Assembly: GCA_020736575.1 (NCBI GenBank)
Contig: JAGPYM010000017.1
Coordinates: 868,001-932,000, forward strand
Direction: 5' to 3'
Length of the DNA: 64,000 nucleotides
Source: Thelonectria olida
Taxonomy: Eukaryota > Ascomycota > Sordariomycetes > Hypocreales > Nectriaceae
The translations under genes were made by a program, and so were the position numbers. Shown here piece after piece: positions 11,993-22,896 of this stretch (positions are counted from its first letter, which is position 1; every line of letters starts with the position of its first letter). Under the pieces are notes generated by a model, which did not search any database, was not told where the DNA came from, and saw nothing but the letters and a program-made list of their open reading frames with translations.

Positions 11993-12829
11993 ATGGCCCA
12001 ACAGACAGACAAAACCGCAAGCGGCCAGGAGCTGTTCTTCGAATCACACAACCCTTCCGCATCAACAACCATCGTCTTGCTCCATGGCCTATTTTCCTGC
12101 CATCTCGAATGGGAGCACGTCGTTCCATACCTGGCAGACTACCACCTGATAATCCCAGATCACCCTCACCACTCCAGATCAAAGCTTATCCGCCCGTTCT
12201 CTCTCCCCTTGGCCGCCGACAAGGTCGCCGCGCTCATCGAGCAGCACGCCAATGGCGGCAAGGCCTACGTCGTGGGGCTGTCCCTCGGCGGGTTCGTCAC
12301 CATGGAGCTCATTCGCCGTCACCCTCAGCTCGTCGAGGCTGCCTTCGTCACAGGATCCGCCCCCTTCAGTGACTGGCAGGTGTGGGCGTCCCAACGACCG
12401 AGCATGCTGCACTGGGGCCTTTGGTTTGTCATGAGTAGTGGACTGTATCGAGCAGCCGAGTGGCACACTGCGCTGAAGCCGCACAACCAGCTGAAATCGG
12501 AGATGGCTGCGAACAACCAGTGGGATCTGGTGCACGACGCCTACGGAGAGTTGAGCAGATGGCAAGAAGAAGCCGTGAAGGATCTTGGCGCCAAGGACAA
12601 ACGCATCCTGGTCGTTGCTGGCGGACATGGCGATAACCTGGGCTGCACGAAGAAGCTGGCCGAGGGACTCAGGCAAGAGGGGGGGAAGGATGGGAAGGAG
12701 ACTCGCGGCGTCTTTGTCAACGACGCTATTCACGGGTGGAACCTCCAGTTTCCAGAGCTGTTTGCCGATGGTATCAAGGCATGGATTAAGAGGGAGCCGT
12801 TGCCAGAAAGGTTCGAGGCGTTGCCGTGA
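11993..12829 (+). CDS. Alpha/beta-hydrolase fold protein
   Basis: A single exon of 278 residues from the ATG at 11993; the frame extends eight codons upstream but only with a TTG. The fold is clear: an oxyanion-hole HG at 31-32 (IVLLHGL), the nucleophile elbow GLSLGG with Ser97, and a late catalytic-type His247 in AIHGWNLQ. The acid residue is probably in the VVAGGHGDNLG segment. There is no signal peptide, so a cytosolic esterase, lipase or hydrolase of small molecules is likely. The substrate cannot be read from sequence. Its 3' end faces that of PRP17, 212 bp away. Confidence 0.88.
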   Translation: MAQQTDKTASGQELFFESHNPSASTTIVLLHGLFSCHLEWEHVVPYLADYHLIIPDHPHHSRSKLIRPFSLPLAADKVAALIEQHANGGKAYVVGLSLGGFVTMELIRRHPQLVEAAFVTGSAPFSDWQVWASQRPSMLHWGLWFVMSSGLYRAAEWHTALKPHNQLKSEMAANNQWDLVHDAYGELSRWQEEAVKDLGAKDKRILVVAGGHGDNLGCTKKLAEGLRQEGGKDGKETRGVFVNDAIHGWNLQFPELFADGIKAWIKREPLPERFEALP

Positions 12830-13041
12830 AGTTGCTTCTTGGACTTTACGACTGATGCGTTGTTACCTGCTAAATTCGGAAGTTATGGAATTTATCACAC
12901 AAGCATGGTGTCCAGGGCAGAGATATTATGATGCTTGTAGAAAAAGCTATACAGATGTCATTTGCTGGGTTTTGATCTCAACCATCCATGTCCGAAACGC
13001 CTTGCCATGCCCTCCCATACACTTCTGATTACTCTACCCTT

Positions 13042-14631
13042 TTAGTCCCAGTACTTGATTTCACCATCTAGACCTGCCGTGACAACCTTGCTCGACTCCT
13101 GTGGATGCCACTTCACACAGGTAATGGCCTGGTTGCTCGCCTTTAATTTATGATACATCTTGGACGTCTTCCAATCCCAGAAGCACACAAAACCACCCTG
13201 ATCACCAGACGCCAAAAACTGGCCATCCGGACTGCAGTCCAAATCGATGGCCAGGCCGGCATTATTGTGTCCGCGGTAGCTCTTCTTTCGGTTTTGGCGG
13301 AACTTGTCATTGGCGCCGTAGACGAGAATCTGGTTGTCAGAGCTCTGGTAGGCGACGTACTTGCCGCTAGGGTGCGCGGCAGCGCGGGTCATGGGATACA
13401 TATCCGGCTCTGCGATGTACTTGATCGGGACAGGGATGTTGTAGTCCCAGGCTCGGAGGGATTTGTCGTCGGAAGTCGTCATAAAGCGACGGTTCTCATC
13501 AACAAAGGTGATTGTGTTGATGGCCGCCAAGTGATGGTCGTATTCCTGAACCACCTCGTTGGGAGTTCTGATGTCAAACTGAACAATCTTCTTGTCCGAC
13601 ATACCAGCGAGGAACTCGTTGGCATGTGCCGGATCGGGGTTGAACTTGATGACATGGGGTGTCTTGCCAGTCGTAAACTTGCTAATGCAAACACCTTTCT
13701 CAGTGTCCCATAGTTTGATCATGCGATCATATGAGGCTGAAAGGAACTGAGTACCAGAGGTGTTGAAATCGAGATCGGAGAGTGCCCTGCCGTGGCCAGA
13801 GAATGTCCGTAATAGCTCGCGATCGTGATAGATGTCGAAGATCTTGACAGTAGTATCCGCGCTGCCTGACAAGAGAAGATGTCCAGAGCCGGGGAAGAAG
13901 CGCAACGCCGTGACAGCTTTCTTGTGATCTTTCCAGGCATGGACCTGTTTCTTGGGAATATAGTTTGTGATACTTCCGCGCTCCTTGCGTAGGTCGATGT
14001 CCAAGTCCTGGGGGATGTGCATGTATGTCCTTCCTTGATAGTCGTACTCGGCCGATCCGTGGAATGTCGTCGTCTCATCGCCCATTGCTTCCACCTCTTT
14101 TCTTCGCTCTATAGCTCCCGCGGGAGCTTTGACGACTGTGCCACTTTCGATGACATCTTCCTCCTCCTCGACAATCTCATATTCCTCATCGCTGGCAAGT
14201 TCCTCATCCTCCCCCACCTCTTCATATTCGGTTCGCTTGTACCTGGCCCACGGTCCAACGTAGGCGCCAGGACCCTCCGCAATGGTCGCGTCGCCCTTCT
14301 TTTCCCTCCCAGCGCGTATGCGCGCAGCTGCTTCCTTGATTTGGGCGCTGGTTTGGTACTCCCTTTCGGGGCCTCCAGCTCTTTCGACCGCTCGGTGTTT
14401 GGACCGGAAGGTGTGTTCGCTAACAAAGGTTTCTGACGCGTGGCCGGTCAAAACATTCTTGCGCTTGACTGCGGTCGTGTTGTCTTTGAAGGGGTTTAGA
14501 GGACCTTGTTGCGGACGCGACAGGTCTTCTGCTGAGTAGGGCACCACGGCATGATCTGGCCCTGCTTGCTCTCGGACGATGAGCGCGTCCTGGGGTGCCA
14601 TATTTGGCGGGTATTCCCCGAAGTCGGCCAT
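13042..14631 (-). CDS. cdc40: Pre-mRNA splicing factor Prp17/Cdc40 (WD40)
   Basis: A single exon of 529 residues from the ATG at 14631 (MADFGEYPP); an upstream in-frame ATG at 14691 would add 20 residues that do not look conserved. The N-terminal 200 residues hold the Prp17-type region, with an acidic stretch (EDEELASDEEYEIVEEEED) and the conserved YMHIPQDLDIDLRKE segment. Seven WD40 repeats fill the rest, ending in GLDGEIKYWD. Prp17 joins the spliceosome at the second catalytic step and helps Prp16/Slu7/Prp18 action at the 3' splice site. The assignment rests on the combination of the pre-WD segment and repeats and on the expected length. Confidence 0.93.
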   Translation of the reverse strand: MADFGEYPPNMAPQDALIVREQAGPDHAVVPYSAEDLSRPQQGPLNPFKDNTTAVKRKNVLTGHASETFVSEHTFRSKHRAVERAGGPEREYQTSAQIKEAAARIRAGREKKGDATIAEGPGAYVGPWARYKRTEYEEVGEDEELASDEEYEIVEEEEDVIESGTVVKAPAGAIERRKEVEAMGDETTTFHGSAEYDYQGRTYMHIPQDLDIDLRKERGSITNYIPKKQVHAWKDHKKAVTALRFFPGSGHLLLSGSADTTVKIFDIYHDRELLRTFSGHGRALSDLDFNTSGTQFLSASYDRMIKLWDTEKGVCISKFTTGKTPHVIKFNPDPAHANEFLAGMSDKKIVQFDIRTPNEVVQEYDHHLAAINTITFVDENRRFMTTSDDKSLRAWDYNIPVPIKYIAEPDMYPMTRAAAHPSGKYVAYQSSDNQILVYGANDKFRQNRKKSYRGHNNAGLAIDLDCSPDGQFLASGDQGGFVCFWDWKTSKMYHKLKASNQAITCVKWHPQESSKVVTAGLDGEIKYWD

Positions 14632-15516
14632 TTTGAATGATGGGAAAATGTCAAGTGAGGAGCAAAACACGTACCTACAAAACGAAGACAAGCACCCTCT
14701 AAATCACCAACCCGCCCCACTTTTCTTCAACTTGAATACATTTTTTTCTCTTCAACTTAAAAAATCCAATTAAAATTTAATTATACATAGGCTAGAGTTG
14801 GTTAGAGTTTAATAAGGGTTAGGAGGGATAGGAGTGATAATTTGGGATGGGTATAAGGGTTAGGAATAGATCTAGCTTTAGAATATGGACTGGCTAGGGG
14901 TTAGAAATTGGTTAAGATCAGTACACACTAGGCCGAGAAAGGTTTGAAGTGAAGGATTCCACAAGCGTGACGTCGTTGTTTGGCACAAGCCGTTGCGAGA
15001 ACCTAAGGCCTGAGAAGCATGAAAATGGGCATCACGTGATGCCGAATTTGCGCAAATGCGCCGAATTTGTTGGATAGAGGAGCACAAATACATTTACAAC
15101 AACTATATTGAGTACTCTCATGTTTTCTCTTAAATTGGATCATTACTCAGTTATCATGCCAGAACGTTGACCGAACAAATGTGGAGGAGGCGACAAAAGC
15201 AACAAGCTCCCACAAACAGCTCGCATCACAGCACCACCACCAGCCCGTAGGAAATAATCAACCAGAGCGCCAGCCGGCATGATAGCACGTTATATACGCC
15301 AAGCCCGTCTCTTTAGAACCCCATCAATCTATACCATCTTCCACTCGTTATTTACTGCTTCAGCAGACTCGTATTCATCCTGCGAGACTTGACAGTCAAC
15401 GCTACTTGGATACAGTTCGCACTCGTATCAGTCTCCTTGCCCGTCCAGTTGCCCATCGTTGGCCTCAGATGCGACTCAGGGACTGGCTTGCGATTTACAA
15501 TTAATCGTGGGCGCGT
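14632..15516. other. Intergenic, AT-rich with telomere-like motifs
   Basis: Region between the Prp17 start and the Erv14 stop. The first part (about 14730-14900) is unusually A/T-rich for this window and contains three GGGTTAG motifs (14816-14823, 14857-14864 and 14897-14904). No coding signal. Confidence 0.6.
14780..14910. repeat. AT-rich block with three telomere-like GGGTTAG motifs
   Basis: Three degenerate TTAGGG-type motifs in about 90 bp sit in TpA-rich sequence with many near-copies (GTTAGAG, GGATAGG, GGGATGGG). It could be a decayed interstitial telomeric insertion, a RIP-mutated repeat relic, or chance. Confidence 0.35.
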
Positions 15517-16135
15517 TTAGGAAGACTCGTCACGGATGAGGGCGACAATCATGCTGTAGAGGTAGAAGAAGAACATGATGAGGTGGAAGCCCAGCTTGAA
15601 GAAAGATTCCTGCATTGTGGTCAGAAAAGCGAGAAAAGTCCGAGGCTGTTATCGCATACCTTCTTATGAACGTTGAGCTTTCGGAAGATTTCGGTAGCGT
15701 CGAGCAGGTGGGTGTTGTCGACGATCCTAGGGTTTGGTTAGCCGAGCGCAAACAGGACAAACAGATCGAGGTCGTACTTCTTGATGTTCCAGCCGAGGAG
15801 AGGCAGGTTCAGGATCAGAGGGACCCAGTATCCGTTGATGAGGAAGAGGAAGGTCAGGAAACCATGAACGGCGGCCTCGGGAATGATGTAGGTGTTCAGT
15901 CGGTTGCAAAGGTCAATGGGGTTAATGTAATCACTGTAGGACACATGGTTAGTTCTCGAGTCCGAGGGTCGTGGGTTGCAAATTGGCTAGGGCGTAAATT
16001 TTGGCATCGGCAGAGTAGGGTCGCGACATACCACTCGAGATCGCTGTACATGATAGTAAAGAAGACCTGTAGGAACAGGTTGACGGCGTTGATCAACACC
16101 GACAACAGAAAAAGCCATGCTTCTCCAGACATCAT
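15517..16135 (-). CDS. erv14: Cornichon-family ER cargo receptor Erv14
   Basis: Four exons on the minus strand: 16135-16032, 15933-15778, 15726-15660 and 15609-15517. They give 139 residues (138 if the second ATG, 16132, is used), the usual Erv14 length. All three introns (98, 51 and 50 nt) close in phase and rebuild the family signature [15 protein letters not shown], in which C35 is split by the first intron. Three to four hydrophobic segments are visible: the N-terminal [19 protein letters not shown], the [11 protein letters not shown] region, and the C-terminal [18 protein letters not shown]. Erv14 cycles in COPII vesicles and exports transmembrane cargo from the ER. The cytosolic IFRKLN motif, which binds cargo/COPII in the family, is present in exon 3. 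Confidence 0.94.
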
Positions 16136-17371
16136 GATGACTGTTTGTTGTGGAGGTAGGGGAACGTAAGTTTGTCGAAGTCGAGGTCGAGGTGATTATC
16201 TCGGGATGAAGGACAGCTGTTCGTGGAGCTCAGTCACAAGCTCCTATTTGCGCGCGCGGACAAGGGTTGCGTCGTCTGATTGGAAAAAGCGGACAAGAGA
16301 CGAGGAGGACGAACCGGATGAAGAGGGAAAAGTTAACAAAACGTGGCCTAGGCGAGAGGATCAAGGGCAGATGACGGGAAGCACTTGGAGTCCTGAGGCG
16401 GGAACGGAGAGTGGTCGAGGTGGGGGAGGTAGAGAGAAGAGGAAGAAAAGTGGTGGCGGGCGACGGATGGTGTGGTTACTCTAGCGGGAATCGTAGTGGT
16501 AATGTTGGTGGTGAGTTTTGTCTCTTTGGGAGCCAAGGTGGGGAGGTGATAGAAGGTGGAGGAAACCTGGAAAGCCGTTCTCAGAGCTCAGTGGGTGCTG
16601 GAAGCAAGGGACGAGACCCGCTGCACAAGTAACTGGGATGAAAATTGGCTGTTAACTAGCGGCGATGATGGAAGCGGCTGCCTTCTTTCAAGCCGTTGTC
16701 TAAGCATTGAGTGCATCGCATGGAAGCCCGCGGCCAACAGCCGGTTACAGCCCAAGCTACGGCTGTCTCGAGGCGGGTGCGGTGGCGGGTGGCGCGTAAC
16801 CTCCCCTGGAGCGGTACAAGTGTGGCTGGGAAACGGGGTCTCTCCCGCCCAGAAGCCAAATTGGCCGCATACGTGTATCGACCAGCTCAGCCATCATGGT
16901 CATCGCCTCTCTGCTTGCATCACGGACATGGATCCCGAGCTTGCAAGACTGCTAGTTGCGTCACACGACATGGCTGCAGCTAGGCTGGACTCTACACACC
17001 GAAGGGCGACGCCCCACTGCTACCAGTTCGAATTGAAACCATCATGTGTCTTTCGGCTGCGTGCATTCTCAGCAAGGCTAAGGAGCATCTCACATGGAAT
17101 GGGCGGGTTTGGCACCTCGCGAATTTTAACAAATCCACAAGTATAACATGTTTCATCCGGATACGGTTTATTCGTCTCGTCTTCATTCATTCATCCCCAA
17201 ATCTCCTTGCCATACACCCTGATCACCAACAACACAACTGCCACCATCCCATCAAACTCCATATGTGAATACCTCCCCCAATGCCATGCACCATTGCTGA
17301 AACTCCTACCCTTACATAACACTGCTTCTGGAACTTCTGAAATTATCGTCGTATTCGGTGGTTTTCTTAGG
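16136..17371. other. Intergenic region upstream of Erv14 and downstream of MetAP1
   Basis: About 1.2 kb containing the Erv14 promoter (purine-rich on the + strand near 16290-16460, so CT-rich on the coding side) and the 3' flank of the methionine aminopeptidase gene. Open frames on both strands are short and show no motif. Confidence 0.6.
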
Positions 17372-18790
17372 TTAGGTTGACTTTGCTGCATCGCCGTTGG
17401 CCTCAATTCTAGGAAGGGGACCTCCAGGGGAGTCTTCCAGCCTCGCCGTTAGGATTTCAACGCCATCTTCCGTAACCAGGAGGGTATGTTCTACAAAAAC
17501 GTCAGCATGCGTAAATATCTAGTCGTCTCTCCAGAATTCTTACCAAATTGAGCCGTCAACTTGCCATCGATGGTAGTGCTTGTCCAGTTGTCGGGCCATG
17601 TAATGTCTCGGTACTTGCCAACCGCAATCATTGGTTCAATCGTAAAGGTCATTCCTGGCTTGCACTCGCCAATCGCTTTGTTCTTGGCGTAATGGGGGAC
17701 GTTGGGAGGGCAATGGAATAGCTTTCCAACGCCGTGGCCGCAATAAGTTCGGATGACGCTGCAGTTGTTTTTCTTGGCATGCTTCTCAATAATGTTGCCA
17801 AACTCTCGGATCAGAACGCCAGGTTTTACCGCCTTGATGGACTCTTCCAAGCATTCACGGGCCGTCTCAACAACACGAACTGCGTCGGGGTCACACTTGG
17901 CTCGGTCGCCAATGTAGTAGGTTTCGTTCAGATCCGCGTGGAATCCCCCATGGTAAAGAGAGATGTCAATGTTGAGAATATCGCCGTCGAGCAGGACACG
18001 CTGGTCGGGAATGCCGTGGCAAATGACTTCATTGACTGACGTGCAACAGGACTTGGGGAAAAAGTTGTAGTTCAGGGGAGATGGGTAAGACTAGGGTGGA
18101 TGTTAGATGGCAAGCCCAGAATGGAGAAAGCGATTTAGACAGATCGCAACACATACTTCGCGCTCAATGCAGGCGTTGTGGACAATCTCGTCGAGGTAGT
18201 CGGTGGTAACTCCTGGCTTCGCCGCCGCCGCTGCAAGGTCGAGAACCTCTCGCGCGAGCTTGCAAACCTTTCGCATTGCATCCTGACCAGCCTTGTCGAG
18301 AATTTCAATCTTGTTACGGCTGGACAGGGAACGGCTGTACTTGGGGTTGCCATCTTGCCACCAGACGGGGTGAGCAATCGACTTGGGGAGCGTTCGGTGC
18401 GGCGAGAGGGGATAGACGGGTCGAAGGCTTCCGGCGTAGGGGAAGTTTGGGAACGGATTGTAGTAGCCGGTAGCTGGATCTGGTGAGATTGCTTTCGGAG
18501 GAAAAATATGGTGGAGGATATTACTTTGCGACTTGTGCATCGTCTTGTGGATGCTCTGCAAAAATAGTCAGTAGAGGGTCTCGCTAGGATTTGTTGGGAT
18601 GAGTCTGGTGACTAACCCAGTTCCTCTTGAAGCAGTCCTGCGCGCAGAAAAAGCTGTCCTTGATTCCAAGTTTCAGGCATGTTGGGCATTGCAAAGAGCC
18701 TGCATCGTTCTCGCAGTCGGCGCCCATGCACTTCTTCTTCGTCGGTGGCTCGGAGGTCATCGTGGCGGTTTGGCGGGGTTCTGTCGACAC
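17372..18790 (-). CDS. map1: Methionine aminopeptidase type 1 with N-terminal zinc finger
   Basis: Four exons: 18790-18617, 18555-18157, 18090-17544 and 17490-17372, 412 residues, all introns (52-66 nt) in phase. The N-terminus (residues 21-53) carries a Cys-rich MYND-like finger, typical of eukaryotic MetAP1 and thought to help ribosome association. The pita-bread catalytic domain shows the dinuclear metal ligands: D233 and D244 (NIDISL...FHADLNET), H310 ([11 protein letters not shown]), the Glu of FTIEPMI, and E374 in the last junction ([13 protein letters not shown]). It removes the initiator Met from nascent chains with small second residues. Divergent from kynurenine monooxygenase, with 474 bp between the start codons. 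Confidence 0.95.
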
Positions 18791-19264
18791 TTCGGGTAGT
18801 GGGAGGGAAGAGGATCGTGAGTGCGCAAGAGAATATCGGAGGGGTCGTGAGGGGCGGGTACAAGGCGTGGAAATATGCGAAGACAGGAGTTCCTACGATA
18901 TTGTACCGTCGACAAAATCGCAGTCATGAAACTTTGAATCTGTGCTGCAAAGGGCGTCTCCGTCGTGGTGGATGCGGTGGTGGCATGTGGTGGGGCGCAC
19001 AGAGCGGCCACTAAAACAGACTAAACCCGCAAACCAGCTTGCCGATGGGGACGGATATGCACCAAGCGAAGCGAGTGCAAAGGCTCTCAAGTTGGATTAT
19101 CCTTCTATCGGGGCAAGGAACCCTGAAAAACAGTCCATGTCTTATCTTATCGGGATCCCGGTCGCCCCCAGTCCGAGTCCGTCGAGTCAAGTACAAGCTT
19201 GTGACTCTCATCTGATAGTTTCTCCTTCCGCTCGTCCTTGACTTGACAACCTTCAAAGTCGAAG
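18791..19264. promoter_or_regulatory. Divergent promoter region of MetAP1 and kynurenine monooxygenase
   Basis: The 474 bp separates two divergent start codons (18790 minus and 19265 plus), so both promoters must lie within it unless leaders overlap. I see no clear TATA box; GT/GGC-rich and CT-rich patches are present. Confidence 0.6.
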
Positions 19265-21108
19265 ATGGAGAAAACTCAGAAGATTGTTGTTGTTGGTGCA
19301 GGGCCTGTTGGGTCGCTGGCAGCTTTGTATGCTGCTCAGAGAGGATACCAAGTTGAAGTTTATGAGCTGCGTCCTGGTAAGTCTCCATTCTTTTGCCTTC
19401 TGAGTTGACTATTCTCTTGCACGACGGGCCTATCCGCGAATGAGTTGAGCTGTGAGGCGAACAATGGCGCAATCATTCTATGCCCTCACTTGCGCGACGA
19501 ACGATTCACATATCAATTCGACCACATCTCAGCACATGCTCCCTGCGACCAGTTAACTGATAAGTTCAGCTCACTAATTAGTGTCTAGATCTTCGCGATC
19601 CCACCACTATCCCGCTCAACTTCACAAAGTCCATCAACCTCGCCATTTCGGAGCGCGGAATCAATGCTATGCGCCATGCCGGCCAACCGGACCTTCTGGA
19701 ACACGTCATGGCCACTACTATCCCCATGAGAGGACGAATGATTCATGGTCGACGACCCAATGGCACTTTATTTGAGCAATCCCAAGACTACGATGTCAAG
19801 GGCAGGGTAAGATTAATTACCTCAACTCACGAGCCGTACTGAGGCTAATATGACTAATCCAGGCCATTCATGCTATTGACAGAGCAGGCCTCAACAAGAG
19901 ACTACTTGACATCCTAGAGAGCATGCCTAATGTTCAACTCCATTTCAGCCACAAACTCACAGGCGCCGATTTTCGAACACGCAAGGCCTGGTTCGAAGCC
20001 CAAGACAGCCACCCAGACAAGGGCTCACGCCCCGATGAGATTGATACGCCATTTGATCTCATGATTGGCGCCGACGGTGCCCATTCTGCCGTTCGCTATC
20101 ATCTGATGAAGTTCACTCGAATGAACTACCAGCAAGAGTACATTGACACTCTTTGGTGTGAGTTTCAACTGAAACCCGTTCTCAACGGCAACACGGCGGA
20201 CCCTATGTCCAAGTTCAGGATTTCTCCGAACCATTTGCACATCTGGCCCGGCAAGGACTTCATGTTCATCGCGATCCCCAGTGATGTAAGTCGCATTCAG
20301 CTGGCCCCTGCGTCAGTAACTAACGCCTCGCTAGGATGGCTCCTTCACATGCACACTATTCATGCCAAGTAAGGAATTCGCCGATCTCGAGAGCAACTCA
20401 TCAAATCTACCGGCCTTCTTCGACAATCATTTCCCTGGTGTCACAGATCTAATTCCAAAAGAAGAACTCATTGAGGCCTTTGAGTCAAACCCTCACCTCC
20501 CACTCGTTAGTCTTAAGTGCAAGCCATACCACTATGGTTCTTCTTGCGTCATTGTAGGAGATGCAGCCCATGCCATGGTCCCCTTCTACGGCCAAGGTAT
20601 GAATGCAGGAATGGAGGATGTGAGAATTCTGTTTTCTATCCTTGACAAGCACGCCAAAATGGATGAAACCAACAACCCAACCAAGGAAGCGAGCGCTTCC
20701 GCGACACCGGCCTTTCAGCGGTCGCTGGCGCTGTCCGAGTACTCTGCGACTCGGCCGGCCGACGCTCACGCTATCAATGACCTGGCCCTACAGAACTATG
20801 TCGAGATGAGATCTTCCGTCCTCTCCACCCGGTATCGACTGCGCAAGTTCCTCGAAGAGTTTATGAGCGTTCATCTTCCTAGCTTTGGCTGGCAGACCAA
20901 GTACTCGAGAGTCAGCTTCAGCAACGAGGGATACCTAGACGTCATCCACAAGAGCGACGCGCAGGGCAAGACTCTTGTGCGCGGTTTCTTCGGGCTATTG
21001 TCCAGCCCTTTCATTGTCACAGCAGCCGTCTTTGGATACAGGCACAGACGAACAATCGGCAATCTTATGACCGCTATAGGAACGGTGTTGGGAGAGGGGC
21101 GAACCTAA
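19265..21108 (+). CDS. bna4: Kynurenine 3-monooxygenase (FAD-dependent)
   Basis: Four exons: 19265-19376, 19589-19806, 19863-20285 and 20335-21108, 508 residues. The introns are 212, 56 and 49 nt and close in phase. The N-terminal FAD-binding Rossmann motif is [13 protein letters not shown] (residues 8-20), then YELRPDLRD across the first junction, the [11 protein letters not shown] segment, and the second FAD motif [24 protein letters not shown]. The junction of exons 3 and 4 rebuilds [14 protein letters not shown], a family hallmark. The C-terminus ends with a hydrophobic segment ([16 protein letters not shown]) that anchors the enzyme in the outer mitochondrial membrane. It hydroxylates L-kynurenine to 3-hydroxykynurenine with NADPH in the tryptophan-to-NAD pathway. 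The first intron is long compared with the others. Confidence 0.95.
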
Positions 21109-21993
21109 AGAAATGAAGATACCGCATGTATATCAGGGTCAAAACTGGCTGGCATTGGAATCCAGCATATCCTCGCCTCTCACATCGGTCGGATAAAAAG
21201 TTACCTGTACAATACAGAGAAGCCAAGAGGCCTTGTTAGTGGACAACTGAAATGTGTATTCACTACTTAGGCACCCTCGGGTCAACGGAACCAGATCATA
21301 TTCAATATCACCACAAGTGATTGATACCCGCCAATAGAGAGTGCATACTGTTACCTTGCACAGTAAAATCCGCCAAGATCAAGAATTTGAATATTTGTCA
21401 GCGAGGTACTTCCCGCATGGTGAGAGCAGGTGGATATGGGTGATGTTAGGATAGACAATAAGGAAAAGAAGACCACCCCCAAAACAGAAATCCCATTCCT
21501 GAATGAAGTAGGATTTACTATCGCAGGAATAATTCAGCCATAGAGAAATTAAAACCCGTCATATCAGTCTCTTTCTGAATTCCTAACATCGACCAAGGTC
21601 AGGAATATGCATCAATACGAAAATATCCTTATATGCAGACTCCAACGTCAATCGCTTAGTCATCTCTCAACCGCTCTGAAATTTTGGCGGTGCCGTCTGA
21701 ACGAATCACGCCTTGACGACGACCCCCAGCGTGACGTTCATTTTGATCGAAAACTCCGCCGACCCTACTCACAGTGGGAGTCCTTTCGCCAATCAATTGA
21801 CCTCATACCGGGCTGGACGCTCCGGTAGTGGCTCGCGGAATACGAACAGGTGAGCTCCAACTGCCGGGATGCACTCGTGATCTCAATCGCTAACATGGCA
21901 TTTCAACCAGTCCGACCAACCGAGCTCCATTGACCGTCGAATAACGACCCCCTCGTATCACCGTCCCGATCACTTTCTCTCTGACCGCCCGTC
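21109..21993. other. Intergenic region between kynurenine monooxygenase and uS8m
   Basis: About 0.9 kb with 3' flank and promoter sequence. No coding or RNA gene signal recognised. Confidence 0.6.
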
Positions 21994-22494
21994 ATGCCGT
22001 CCGTTGTCAACGTTGCGAACATGTGTTCGCACCTCCAAAACGCCTCAAAGGCCCGCCTCGGCATCACCTCCATCAAGAACTGCAAGTACAACCTGCAGCT
22101 TGCCCTCGCCCTGCACCGCTCTGGCTTCTTCTCCTCCGTCTACCGCGCCGGCCCTAACCCCCCCACCCCCGAGCAAATGGTTGCCCAGGCCCCCGAACCG
22201 GTCACCCACGCAAACGTCGCCCAGATGCGCCTGTGGCTCGGCCTCAAATACTGGGACGGCAAGCCTGTTTTGTCCAACGCGAGGGCGATCAGCACCCCCA
22301 AGCGTGTTTTGACGGTCGATATTCTGGAATTGGCTCGTCTAACGAGAGGCTTCCCAACGAAGCTCAAAGGCGGTGTTGTGCAGGGCTTGAATCTGGGCGA
22401 GTGCATGTACGTATCCACCTCACGAGGTGTTTTGGAGGCTCGGGAAGCTCTGGCCCGGAAAACCGGCGGTGTGTTGATGTGCCGGGTGTCATAA
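21994..22494 (+). CDS. mrps8: Mitochondrial small-subunit ribosomal protein uS8m (MRPS8)
   Basis: A single exon of 166 residues with no long presequence. The N-terminal MCSHLQNASKARL matches the uS8 start in which a helix contacts 16S helices. The central part (LWLGLKYWDGKPVLSNARAISTPKRV) and the C-terminal KLKGGVVQGLNLGECMYVST...RKTGGVLMCRV match the uS8 C-terminal domain, with the STS-R-G signature. It is a primary binder of the small-subunit rRNA platform in the mitoribosome. Converges on the disordered protein at 22897. Confidence 0.9.
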   Translation: MPSVVNVANMCSHLQNASKARLGITSIKNCKYNLQLALALHRSGFFSSVYRAGPNPPTPEQMVAQAPEPVTHANVAQMRLWLGLKYWDGKPVLSNARAISTPKRVLTVDILELARLTRGFPTKLKGGVVQGLNLGECMYVSTSRGVLEAREALARKTGGVLMCRVS

Positions 22495-22896
22495 ATCAAG
22501 AGGAGGGTCGATTGAGTATGCTCTGGAAAGCGGCTGTCGTGGTGGCTGTGGTTGGACGACACAATGCTTCAGCATGTCACGATAGGATTGGAGTCTGTAT
22601 AACTAAAGGAACTGCCTTAGCAAGGGCACATTGTGTAACAAAGAAGAATCTTAGCATGGGTAGCATTTGGCCAACAAACACAGTTTACAAAATGATGGGT
22701 CAATGAGCTTCCAATGTAAATGTAGTTAAATTCACCATTCGCCTTCGCTGTAAACAGGTATCTTATACAATAATTTAAAATCTCCCCAACTTGATAGCTT
22801 TTCTTTTTGATATCAATCTGCCGCAACCTATTGCGTAGCCGAGTCCTTGGTGGAGACCGTCTCTGAGTCCATCTCTTCCTCCTTTCCTGCCTTCGG
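22495..22896. other. Convergent 3' flanks of uS8m and the disordered protein
   Basis: About 400 bp between facing stop codons; AT-rich near 22690-22800. No gene seen. Confidence 0.6.
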
